Of a stretch of 39,063 nucleotides of DNA, positions 23,809 to 30,543 are shown one piece after another. The notes under the pieces were generated by a model. The model did no database searches and had not been told where the DNA came from. It was given only the letters and a program-made list of their open reading frames with translations. The DNA is from Gemmatimonadota bacterium (GTDB taxonomy: Bacteria; Latescibacterota; UBA2968), in assembly GCA_002714465.1 (NCBI GenBank), contig PAXL01000034.1, positions 40,885-79,947 of the forward strand, in the 5' to 3' direction. Position 1 is the stretch's first letter. Each line of letters begins with the position of its first letter. The translations under genes and the position numbers were made by a program.

Positions 23809-24585
23809 TCAGCCTATCAGCGCATCGATGGCGGCTTGAGTCTCCTCGGTCGGTAGTGTGCGATACTTCGACTTTGCGTTGCTGTTCCGGTCGAGAACGA
23901 TAGCCTCGACTTCGAGGTCATCCTCCATAGCTTCATTAAGGATACGCATTATTTCTCCTGAAGGGACACCATTATCTTCAATAGCCGACTCCTTCTGAAG
24001 ACCGACATATCGGCCAGCTGCCCACCCTCGAAGAGCGGCTGAAAGGCTCGCCGGAAGGCCGGATTGCACACTATGGTCGCTCTTCAGCATCTGCTGCATC
24101 GTTCGATCGGCCTCCAGCGACCCGCCGATAGCTGCGTACGATTCGTGTGTCGCGAAGGACCCGTCGTAGTCAACGGTATAGAACAGTGATCCTTCGCATC
24201 CGTCGAGTTCCGCCAGCAGAATCCGCGCAATATAAGGGGACCGTATTATATCATCAAAGGACGCCTTCACGGCAGGCCCGAGCCCAAAGTGTACGATCTG
24301 TTGAAGGGTCACGTCGGAATCCGAGTAGTTGAACCCGACGACGCTCGCCAGATCGACTGCAGCCTGTCTGAGTTTCTCGATATCCGTCGGGTGTCCGACC
24401 GATCCCATTGCGATCCGGTCATACGTCTCATACAGCTTTTTCTGACCGCGGCCCATCGTCACGAGCAGCAGACCCTCCCCATACTCAAGACCGACCACCG
24501 GACTCCCCCCTCGGAGCTGATCCTCAATGTAGTCACGTCGGTTCGAGACGGCTTCTGCAAAGCGATAAGGTTCGTCAAGCATCAT
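23809..24585 (-). CDS. prcA: Proteasome alpha subunit
   Basis: 258 residues, the usual size of bacterial PrcA. It has the alpha-type N-terminal gate segment (MMLDEPYRFAEAVSNRRDYI) and the Ntn-hydrolase fold without a catalytic Thr. Motifs are 'GSPVVGLEYGEGLLLVTMGR', 'KLYETYDRIAMGSVGHPTDI', 'RQAAVDLASVVGFNYSDSDV' and 'GSLFYTVDYDGSFATHESYA'. Seven copies form each outer ring, which gates entry and docks the ARC ATPase. It follows prcB by 15 nt in the order normal for actinobacterial operons. Either of the two adjacent ATGs could be used. Confidence 0.92.
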   Translation of the reverse strand: MMLDEPYRFAEAVSNRRDYIEDQLRGGSPVVGLEYGEGLLLVTMGRGQKKLYETYDRIAMGSVGHPTDIEKLRQAAVDLASVVGFNYSDSDVTLQQIVHFGLGPAVKASFDDIIRSPYIARILLAELDGCEGSLFYTVDYDGSFATHESYAAIGGSLEADRTMQQMLKSDHSVQSGLPASLSAALRGWAAGRYVGLQKESAIEDNGVPSGEIMRILNEAMEDDLEVEAIVLDRNSNAKSKYRTLPTEETQAAIDALIG

Positions 24586-24600
24586 ACGAGAACGGCCTCG

Positions 24601-25437
24601 TTATCCTTCGTCTATGAATCGCGCGTGAAGCGCACGCAGATCATTCGCATCTACATTGGATATCCCGTCAGCGGTCACTGTTTTGACAGTCGGGAAGACG
24701 TCTGCACTTCGTTCGTATCTCCCCGTCGCTGAATCGTATTCGGAGGCCGTAAACAGAAGACGCAGCGACAGCCCGATGGCCTCTTCTCTCGGGAGGTCCG
24801 AAAACCGGGTCTGCCCCCAGCGATTAAGGTGATACATCACACCCCGGATGGCGGGAGAACCCGAGCCTGTCGTCGTAAAGTCTGTGACTTCGAACTGTGC
24901 TCCAAGCGCATCATAGAAGAAGATCTTCCCGGCCTCGTCGCGACTATCGTAGATCGCAAAGATAGGGATCACGGCACCTATCCCCTGGATGGCCATCGGA
25001 AGGTTATCGCGAATAAGGATCGAGAGCCGCCTGAGCTTTGCTTCGATGCTCATCTCGGTTAGCTGACGGCGGCGATGATACTGGAAGGAATGCTCCAGAA
25101 TTCGGGCAATCTCGTAGGCCATAGCGGGAGAACCCGAGATCGCCATAACAGAGTGATCATCGATCGGCAGCACCTTGTCAGCTCGATCATAAATCACCGC
25201 ATTCCCAGCAGTAGCCCGACGATCACCAGCAATAAGTACACCGTCGTCATAGCGAAGCGCTAAGATGGTTGTGCCTTCGGTCGGCGTAAACGCCGATCCC
25301 TGACCGGAGGAGACCTCGGCCACGACCTGGCCGGGAAAGTGGTACCCGCCTGCTTTCAGGAGATCAAAGAAGTCGGCGCCCGGTCCAAGTGTGGGCAGGG
25401 CGCCGAAGTTGAATCCGTCACTTGATGAGTCGGGCAT
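24601..25437 (-). CDS. prcB: Proteasome beta subunit (catalytic)
   Basis: 278 residues with a 55-residue propeptide. The catalytic nucleophile is T56, freed by self-cleavage at G55/T56 in PTEGTTILALRYDDGV. The helper residues are in GDRRATAG (Asp) and RADKVLPI (Lys). Typical inner motifs are 'MAISGSPAMAYEIARILEHS' and 'YDALGAQFEVTDFTTTGSGS'. It forms the two inner heptameric rings that degrade tagged proteins. Its ATG overlaps the UBact stop as TAATG, which couples translation of modifier and protease. Confidence 0.94.
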   Translation of the reverse strand: MPDSSSDGFNFGALPTLGPGADFFDLLKAGGYHFPGQVVAEVSSGQGSAFTPTEGTTILALRYDDGVLIAGDRRATAGNAVIYDRADKVLPIDDHSVMAISGSPAMAYEIARILEHSFQYHRRRQLTEMSIEAKLRRLSILIRDNLPMAIQGIGAVIPIFAIYDSRDEAGKIFFYDALGAQFEVTDFTTTGSGSPAIRGVMYHLNRWGQTRFSDLPREEAIGLSLRLLFTASEYDSATGRYERSADVFPTVKTVTADGISNVDANDLRALHARFIDEG

Positions 25438-25619
25438 TATTCCCCGGTCCGCTGACGATACCTTCTGGCCTGGTTTGGATCGACGCGCCGCATACGTCGC
25501 ATCAGGTCCTGCGTATCAGGCCTGTCTACCTTCGGACGGCTCGGACCCCCTTCGTCATCTTCAGGACGTAAGGGTTTGGTTGGACGCTGTTTTCTCTCGA
25601 ATGAAACAAACCTGTCCAT
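25437..25619 (-). CDS. UBact (Pup-like protein modifier)
   Basis: 60 residues, hydrophilic and probably disordered, beginning MDRFVSFERKQRP and ending RRVDPNQARRYRQRTGE. The C-terminal Gly-Glu is the mark of a Pup-type modifier: PafA attaches the terminal Glu side chain to substrate lysines. The 'RYRQR(T/S)G(E/Q)' ending and the PDTQDLMRRMRRVDP helix match UBact, the Pup relative described in Gram-negative lineages such as Nitrospirae and some candidate phyla. A Glu end means no deamidation by Dop is needed before ligation. I chose the ATG at 25619 because AGGAGG at 25627-25632 is 7 nt upstream; the ATGs at 25640 and 25625 are upstream of or touching that site. It lies between dop and prcB. 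Confidence 0.93.
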   Translation of the reverse strand: MDRFVSFERKQRPTKPLRPEDDEGGPSRPKVDRPDTQDLMRRMRRVDPNQARRYRQRTGE

Positions 25620-25626
25620 AGTCATT

Positions 25627-25632
25627 CCTCCT
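25627..25632 (-). promoter_or_regulatory. Strong Shine-Dalgarno deciding the UBact start
   Basis: Minus-strand AGGAGG, 7 nt before the ATG at 25619, just after the dop stop. It gives the modifier its own strong initiation site, consistent with the need for more modifier than ligase. Confidence 0.8.
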
Positions 25633-25636
25633 ATTA

Positions 25637-27184
25637 TCACGCCAGCGCAACCGGCTGGAGATCTGTAGCTCTCAAAGAATCAATTAACTGTTCAAGTGTA
25701 CTGGACTCGTCGAGAATCGCGTTACAGGCCCGAGCAAGATCGGTTTCGACCATACCCCGAAGGTCCACCGCCTCGTATCGACCGTTAATAGAGAAAACAA
25801 CGCGGTCCCAGTTGATTGACTTCACAGAGTCGCCAAACTTCTCGAGCGACCGTCCCCTGAAATAAGCTCGCGTTCCGACAGGTGGCGCCGCCATCGCTTC
25901 GGCGATCTCCTCATCCTCAACAAGCCTCAGAGTCTGACCCTCTGCTTCTAAAAGATAATAAAGACCACTCTCCCGGTCGACATTATGATACTCAAGATCC
26001 TGACTCTGCAGCCAGGTCATATCATCCGTGTTGTCCCAAGACAGGTCCTCCGCTTCCCGAAAACTGTCGATCAGGAACTTCTTCGTAACCCAATCTATGC
26101 TCCCGATCAAGGACGCGTAGTCGGATTCAAGGGAATCGAGCGTCTGTTCCCACGCCTGAAGAACCCAGTCCGTTTCCGGGTCTTCGCCCGTGAAACGCTT
26201 CTGCGCCCGTCCAAGATATTCTCGCTGGATATCGACCGCGGGAATGAGACGGTTCGGAGATCCTTCGACCTCGGCCAGCCATTGGTAAGTCTGATCCAGT
26301 GCGATGTTCCGCATGGCGGACACTGGATTCCGAAGCACGATATCCGGTAAGTCGTCCTGCTCGATCAATCCCACGACCAAGGCCGTGGCCCCGACCTTCA
26401 GTGCCGTCGCGAACTCCGACATGTTGGAGTCACCGACGATCACGTGAAGCCTGCGGTATCGGTCGGAGTCGGCGTGCGGCTCGTCCCGCGTGTTCACAAG
26501 AGGTCGCTTGTGCATAGTATCGATGCTGGCGATCACTTCGAAGAACTCGGAACGCTGAGCAATCTGGAAAAGGCCGGCCTTCTTCCCGCGCTCTTCTCCA
26601 ACCTTGCCCGCTCCCGCATAAATCTGCCGAGTGGCAAAGAACGGCAGCAACCCCTGAACGATCCGATCGAACGGCGTTATACGGGCCATCAGATAGTTCT
26701 CGTGGCATCCGTAGCTGTGGCCCTCGAAGTCCGTGTTGTTCTTGTACATCACAACACGTCCCGATCCGAGTGCTTCTGTTCGCCGATCAGCGCAGATACT
26801 GACGATTCGCTCCCCCGCCTTGTCCTGTGCGACGAGCTCGAACAGCCCGAGACATTCACCCGTCGCGTATTCCGGATGGGTGTGATCGTTGTAGAATCGG
26901 GCGCCGTTGTAGATGATCAGGTCGCTCTTCAGCTCCTTGAACGGAATCTTTCGCTCCCGATCCTGCTGCAGATGGACCTTTTCGTCAGTGTCGTTCAGCA
27001 GCTCTTTAACTTCAAACCCCCGAGCGTCCTTGCGTGGATTTTCGAGCTTATAGTCCCAGAGCGGCACGAATTCGGCATCAGAGTAACATCGAATCAGCTG
27101 CATGGACTCTTCGACGACGTCGATCTTGTCGACATCCTCAATCGTAATGCCGTACTCCGTTTCGATCCCGAAAAGCCTGTTCAT
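25637..27184 (-). CDS. dop: Depupylase/deamidase Dop
   Basis: 515 residues, homologous to PafA but with Dop-specific features. It has a longer N-terminal segment after 'RLFGIETEYGI' with 'WDYKLENPRKDARGFEVKEL' (the Dop loop region), and 'AYFRGRSLEKFGDSVKSINW' near the C-terminus, matching the Dop ending 'TRAYFRGECLRRFG'. Shared motifs are 'NDHTHPEYATGEC', 'YKNNTDFEGHSYGCHENYLM', 'RQIYAGAGKVG' and 'VNTRDEPHADSDRYRRLHVI'. Dop cleaves the isopeptide bond between modifier and substrate. Its second role, deamidating a terminal Gln, is unnecessary here because UBact ends in Glu. The ATG lies 3 nt after the stop that closes the ARC tail, and only a weak AGCAGAG precedes it, so it probably depends on ARC translation. 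Confidence 0.92.
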   Translation of the reverse strand: MNRLFGIETEYGITIEDVDKIDVVEESMQLIRCYSDAEFVPLWDYKLENPRKDARGFEVKELLNDTDEKVHLQQDRERKIPFKELKSDLIIYNGARFYNDHTHPEYATGECLGLFELVAQDKAGERIVSICADRRTEALGSGRVVMYKNNTDFEGHSYGCHENYLMARITPFDRIVQGLLPFFATRQIYAGAGKVGEERGKKAGLFQIAQRSEFFEVIASIDTMHKRPLVNTRDEPHADSDRYRRLHVIVGDSNMSEFATALKVGATALVVGLIEQDDLPDIVLRNPVSAMRNIALDQTYQWLAEVEGSPNRLIPAVDIQREYLGRAQKRFTGEDPETDWVLQAWEQTLDSLESDYASLIGSIDWVTKKFLIDSFREAEDLSWDNTDDMTWLQSQDLEYHNVDRESGLYYLLEAEGQTLRLVEDEEIAEAMAAPPVGTRAYFRGRSLEKFGDSVKSINWDRVVFSINGRYEAVDLRGMVETDLARACNAILDESSTLEQLIDSLRATDLQPVALA

Positions 27185-27187
27185 CTG

Positions 27188-27334
27188 CTAGATAACGCTC
27201 TGCTGACTGCGTCGCTTAGTCGCCTCAGGACGAATCGGCGCAACCTTGACGACGTTCTCGGGTTCGTAATCGAGGAGTTTCAACCAGTCTTCCGTGCTAT
27301 CGTTGGGAGGAAATATCTCGTTCTCCGCATACTA
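27188..27334 (-). pseudogene. arc: Conserved ARC C-terminal tail behind an in-frame amber codon
   Basis: The TAG at 27332-27334 is followed in the same frame by 47 sense codons (YAENEIFPPNDSTEDWLKLL, then DYEPENVVKVAPIRPEATKR, then RSQQSVI) and a second TAG at 27188-27190. The first part aligns with the mycobacterial Mpa tail: 'VDEFAENEDLPNTTNPDDW' against 'AT-stop-YAENEIFPPNDSTEDW'. The stop falls on a Glu position, so one GAG to TAG change explains it. Reading through gives a normal ARC of 547 residues ending 3 nt before dop. It may be a recent nonsense mutation, a sequence error or programmed read-through. The final residues SVI are unlike the GQYL docking end of mycobacterial Mpa. Confidence 0.85.
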
Positions 27335-28831
27335 TGTCGCAACAGCGTTCATCAAATCCTCTAGCGATATCCCTTCGTCGTTCCCCGACGCAATCGACCT
27401 GAGGATCGCATACTCTTTCGCCCTTCGAACGATCGATTCGAGCACGGCGCCGCTGCAGAGATCCGCTCTGTGCAAAATCTCCTTCCGGCCGCTTTTAAGC
27501 GTCACTTCCAGGAAACGTGTGTCGTCTCGTCTGGCAAAAATCTCTTCCACCATCTCGTTGACGCAGTGATCAATCGCATTGAGCTCGGATCCACTTTCCT
27601 CTAATCCAAGATCGATCGGCAAATCCGGCGTGAGGTAAATCTTCAGGATTTCGCCAGCGTCCGCCTTACCTGGACGTGTGACCTTGATCTTTCGATCGAT
27701 CCGTCCGGGCCGCAGGATGGCTGGATCGATAAGGTCTGGACGATTCGACGCCAGGATCAGAACCACGTCCTGCAGAGAATCGATCCCATCCATCTCGGCG
27801 CAGAACATCGGGACAACGGTATTCGATATGCTGTGTGACCGCATCGCACGACGCGTTCCCAAGATCGACTCAGCCTCGTCGATAAACACAACGGGCAAAT
27901 ACCCCTCTTTACGTTTTTCACGAGCCCGACTGAAGATCTCCCGTACTTGGCGCTCGGACTCACCCAGCCACATGTTCAGGATCTCGGGACCCTTGATGTG
28001 CATGAAGCACTGCTTCATATCCCGATTACCCTCCCGTTGGGCTTGGAGTGCCAAGTTGTAAGCCGTCGCCTTGCCGATACGTGTTTTCCCGCATCCCGGC
28101 GGACCATACAACAAAAAGCCTTTGGGAGTGCTGTACTGAAACCTCTCGAAGAGCTCAGGATGTAGAACGGGCATTTCGATCGTGTCTTTGATCGCGTGTA
28201 TGGCTTCTTCTTGGCCTCCAATCCTCTCCCAAGGCAGATCCGGAATCTCCTCGAGGTAGTAGTCGCTAACCTCGGGGTTGTCGATCCGCTCAATGGCCAC
28301 GCGGAAGCTCGGATCTACACGCACGTCCTCGCCCACCTTCAGATCCTCGTCTAGCAGCAGAGTCGACCGGGACAGGATGGTGGACTGGGCCCCGTGCTCC
28401 TGTCCGACACGAATTCGGCCGTCCTTCAGCACATCCGTGATCTTCGCGATGGAGCCCGCGAACTGATACCCGAGACAACCGACGACGGCGAACGCTTCGT
28501 TCACCCGAACACGACTACCGACCTCCAGATCGTCCGCGTTGATTCGGGCATCGACATTTGCGTAATATTCCGACCCTCCAACCGAGATACAGGCGACCCC
28601 GTTCTTGGGCGGCTCTAGTAGCGTCCCAATCCGGTTCGCAGGACCCGTCACCTTCTCCAGTGCCCCTTCAAGCTCGACGATCGTTCGGCGCGCCTCTTCA
28701 AAGGTGATCTCGTCTTCCTGGAGTTGGCGCCTTAGTTGATACAGCAGGGATCGACGTTTGTCTTTCTCGTCCATCGACATGAGGATCTGGTCGATGAGCG
28801 ACAGGGACTGAAACGTATGCTGCATGTCCAC
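27332..28831 (-). CDS. arc: Proteasomal AAA+ ATPase ARC/Mpa, ends early at an amber codon
   Basis: 499 codons up to a TAG at 27332-27334. Domains are an N-terminal coiled coil (about 25-75), two OB folds (about 76-190) and the AAA domain. Walker A is GPPGCGKT (243-250), Walker B VVFIDE (314-319), the pore loop NMWLGESE (286-293), and the Arg-finger region ILRPGRIDR. It should unfold UBact-tagged proteins into the 20S core. The family tail (mycobacterial 'DEFAENEDLP...DDW') is missing from this frame but is encoded right after the TAG. The start is unclear: GTG 28831 (MDMQHTFQSL) has no ribosome site, and the frame stays open and coding-like 21 codons further up to an ATC behind GGGGGTGA. It is the first gene of the proteasome operon. 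Confidence 0.88.
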   Translation of the reverse strand: MDMQHTFQSLSLIDQILMSMDEKDKRRSLLYQLRRQLQEDEITFEEARRTIVELEGALEKVTGPANRIGTLLEPPKNGVACISVGGSEYYANVDARINADDLEVGSRVRVNEAFAVVGCLGYQFAGSIAKITDVLKDGRIRVGQEHGAQSTILSRSTLLLDEDLKVGEDVRVDPSFRVAIERIDNPEVSDYYLEEIPDLPWERIGGQEEAIHAIKDTIEMPVLHPELFERFQYSTPKGFLLYGPPGCGKTRIGKATAYNLALQAQREGNRDMKQCFMHIKGPEILNMWLGESERQVREIFSRAREKRKEGYLPVVFIDEAESILGTRRAMRSHSISNTVVPMFCAEMDGIDSLQDVVLILASNRPDLIDPAILRPGRIDRKIKVTRPGKADAGEILKIYLTPDLPIDLGLEESGSELNAIDHCVNEMVEEIFARRDDTRFLEVTLKSGRKEILHRADLCSGAVLESIVRRAKEYAILRSIASGNDEGISLEDLMNAVAT

Positions 28832-28943
28832 ATAGTCTTGTAGGAAGTCGTCGGGCGACTTGCGCTGGCGGCTATCATCATCTTGAGAGTTGATAGGTCA
28901 CCCCCATAGGAGTTTAAGTCGGGAAAGGTTGACCAATGGGCTT

Positions 28944-28972
28944 AGTTTAGCACACCCATACCCGGGTGTCAA
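28944..28972 (-). promoter_or_regulatory. Sigma-70-type promoter of the proteasome operon
   Basis: On the minus strand a perfect TTGACA (28967-28972) and TAAACT (28944-28949) are separated by exactly 17 bp. The expected transcript start near 28937 gives a leader of about 100 nt to the ARC GTG at 28831, or about 43 nt to the possible upstream ATC start. No other good promoter was seen inside the operon. Confidence 0.7.
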
Positions 28973-29017
28973 GACGACCCAGAATCATTATTTCAATGTA
29001 AAACAATATGTTACAAC

Positions 29018-29046
29018 AAAAAACCGCCTCCTAGCCACGGAGCCGG
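29018..29046 (-). terminator. Probable intrinsic terminator of the small gene upstream of the proteasome operon
   Basis: On the minus strand CCGGCTCC (29039-29046) pairs with GGAGGCGG (29024-29031) with one mismatch, followed directly by six T (29018-29023). It lies 27 nt past the stop of the 106-residue gene and just before the proteasome promoter. Confidence 0.6.
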
Positions 29047-29072
29047 TGAGGAAAGTAGGTAGCCTTCGTGGT

Positions 29073-29393
29073 TCAGGCCAAAAGGTCGATCCCCCCCGAA
29101 GATGGCGCGTCCTGCAATCCTGGATCTGGAGACTCCTCGTTGCCTGAGTCCGTTCCCCGTCCTCTTCTTTGAGCACCGTGGTCACGGGTATTCTGTTCCT
29201 CAATTTTTCTGTCGGGGTCCATTCGATCGGAAGGCAAGGGGCGAGAAGTGTCCTCGGCACGCTGGATAGCCAGCGATGATGCGGCGCCCTGAACAGTATC
29301 AGCCCCATCCCTAATTAAGAGGTTATGTTGCCTCGAAGCCTCTAACGTAACGAGACGGAAGTTCTCCTGAAATTCTACAGCTCGCACCTGCAT
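29073..29393 (-). CDS. Small hydrophilic protein of unknown function
   Basis: 106 residues (MQVRAVEFQENFRLVTLEAS...). An N-terminal helix of about 50 residues rich in Gln and Glu is followed by a strongly charged, probably disordered tail ending DAPSSGGIDLLA. I do not recognise a family with certainty. The layout (short Q-rich helix, charged linker, 'G-x-IDL' end) recalls small uncharacterised bacterial proteins ending 'G.HIDIMG', but this is a guess from memory. Support for a real gene comes from a TTGACT-17-TAACTT promoter at 29440-29468, a weak AGGTAA ribosome site and a hairpin with six T behind the stop, giving a complete single-gene unit. There is no signal peptide or TM segment. Confidence 0.5.
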   Translation of the reverse strand: MQVRAVEFQENFRLVTLEASRQHNLLIRDGADTVQGAASSLAIQRAEDTSRPLPSDRMDPDRKIEEQNTRDHGAQRRGRGTDSGNEESPDPGLQDAPSSGGIDLLA

Positions 29394-29439
29394 ATCGCGA
29401 TTACCTGGGTTGGCCAGATGTTGATTACCTACATTAAAA

Positions 29440-29468
29440 AGTTATCCGGCTCGAAGGCAAAAGTCAAC
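29440..29468 (-). promoter_or_regulatory. Possible promoter of the 106-residue gene
   Basis: Minus-strand TTGACT (29463-29468) and TAACTT (29440-29445) with a 17-bp spacer. The predicted start near 29433 leaves a leader of about 40 nt. Confidence 0.45.
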
Positions 29469-29471
29469 GGG

Positions 29472-30461
29472 TCACGACTCCACCGCGACTGGGTGGCCAC
29501 CCTTTTCAGCCGACTCCCAGGCGGCTTCTGTCAATTGTATGACCCGTAGGCCACATATGGCCGGAACCTGTATCACGTCCCTGCCCAGGATGGCATCGAT
29601 GAAATTCTGGTCAGGGCTTGTGAAACGAGTTGGCAACGAGTTGATTTCGATTGGCTCTGCGCCATACTTGCACGTGATCTGGCCGTTGCGAGAGTAGATA
29701 GCGCCCTTCTGTCCCCAAATCGTGATATCCTCCCACATGCCGGGTCCAGGCCCGTTTCCGACGACAGAAAACGTCCCCATCGTCCCGTTCTCGAACAAAA
29801 CAGACATTGAGGTGTTTATGTCGACTTCAGCGTCAAAGTACTCCATCCGTGCGGAGACCTCTACGGGGGGCTGATCGATCATCCATAGGACGATGTCAAG
29901 TAGGTGGCTGCCCGAGTCATTCAGTTGCCCTCCACCGGAAAGGGATTTGGCCATCCGCCACGTCCCCTGCTGGTTTCTGTACCAGGCCTGATCCTGGAGA
30001 GCATTCACAAACTGGACATCCCCGATCTCTCCAGTGCGGATCTGGTTGCGAATATATCGAAAAGACGCTGCCAAATGCCGTTGATACGAAACCATTAGGA
30101 TCTTATCTGCCCGCTCAGATAAAGCTATCACTTCCTTCGCGTGGTCGACTTGACACACCATCGGTTTCTCTACAAGGACGTGCAGACCGGCCTCAAGTCC
30201 GCAGACGATTTGTTCGTAATGCATCGTATGCGGTGAGGAAATAACGATCGCATCAAGCCCACCTTTCTCGATCAGATCTTTTAGCGAGGCGTGGGTAGTT
30301 AACCCTGTGGCGTCTGGCACGCGCTCTTTCATCTTCGAGATATTGGCTGCACTGGGATCCGTCACCCCCACAACCTCGACCTCCGGAATCTGGATCAGTC
30401 GTTTCAGGTGGCCAGTCATGTTTCCACCACATCCAACGAGTCCAACTCTTATCTCAGACAA
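29472..30461 (-). CDS. Gfo/Idh/MocA-family NAD(P)-dependent oxidoreductase
   Basis: 329 residues. The N-terminal Rossmann fold starts 'IRVGLVGCGGNMTGHL', with the dinucleotide-binding Gly-rich turn, and 'AIVISSPHTMHYEQ'. The family signature EKP is in 'LHVLVEKPMVC'. The C-terminal substrate domain shows 'LSGGGQLNDSGSHLLDIVLW', with the conserved Asp and His pair. Family members oxidise sugars or sugar derivatives; the substrate is unknown. The start is TTG at 30461 with AAGGGAAG about 7 nt upstream. A terminator directly upstream separates it from the exported-protein gene. Together with the enolase-superfamily gene, it fits an organism rich in sugar-acid metabolism. Confidence 0.92.
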   Translation of the reverse strand: MSEIRVGLVGCGGNMTGHLKRLIQIPEVEVVGVTDPSAANISKMKERVPDATGLTTHASLKDLIEKGGLDAIVISSPHTMHYEQIVCGLEAGLHVLVEKPMVCQVDHAKEVIALSERADKILMVSYQRHLAASFRYIRNQIRTGEIGDVQFVNALQDQAWYRNQQGTWRMAKSLSGGGQLNDSGSHLLDIVLWMIDQPPVEVSARMEYFDAEVDINTSMSVLFENGTMGTFSVVGNGPGPGMWEDITIWGQKGAIYSRNGQITCKYGAEPIEINSLPTRFTSPDQNFIDAILGRDVIQVPAICGLRVIQLTEAAWESAEKGGHPVAVES

Positions 30462-30477
30462 AACGAACTTCCCTTCG

Positions 30478-30521
30478 GAAAAAAAGAAAAGCCGCAGGCC
30501 CTTAATAGGCCCTGCGGCTTT
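30478..30521 (-). terminator. Strong intrinsic terminator after the 463-residue exported protein
   Basis: AAAGCCGCAGG (30488-30498) pairs perfectly with CCTGCGGCTTT (30511-30521), extended by inner CC/GG pairs. On the minus strand it is followed by a TTTTCTTTTTTT tract. It is 22 nt past the stop at 30544. Confidence 0.92.
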
Positions 30522-30543
30522 ACCTTAATCGCATAGGACTCGA

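Noticed and set aside
27332..27334. Genome-wide recoding of TAG as a sense codon to explain the ARC interruption
   Set aside because: TAG is a normal stop elsewhere in the window: the amidohydrolase (1203), DUF2231 (18230) and the end of the ARC tail itself (27188-27190).
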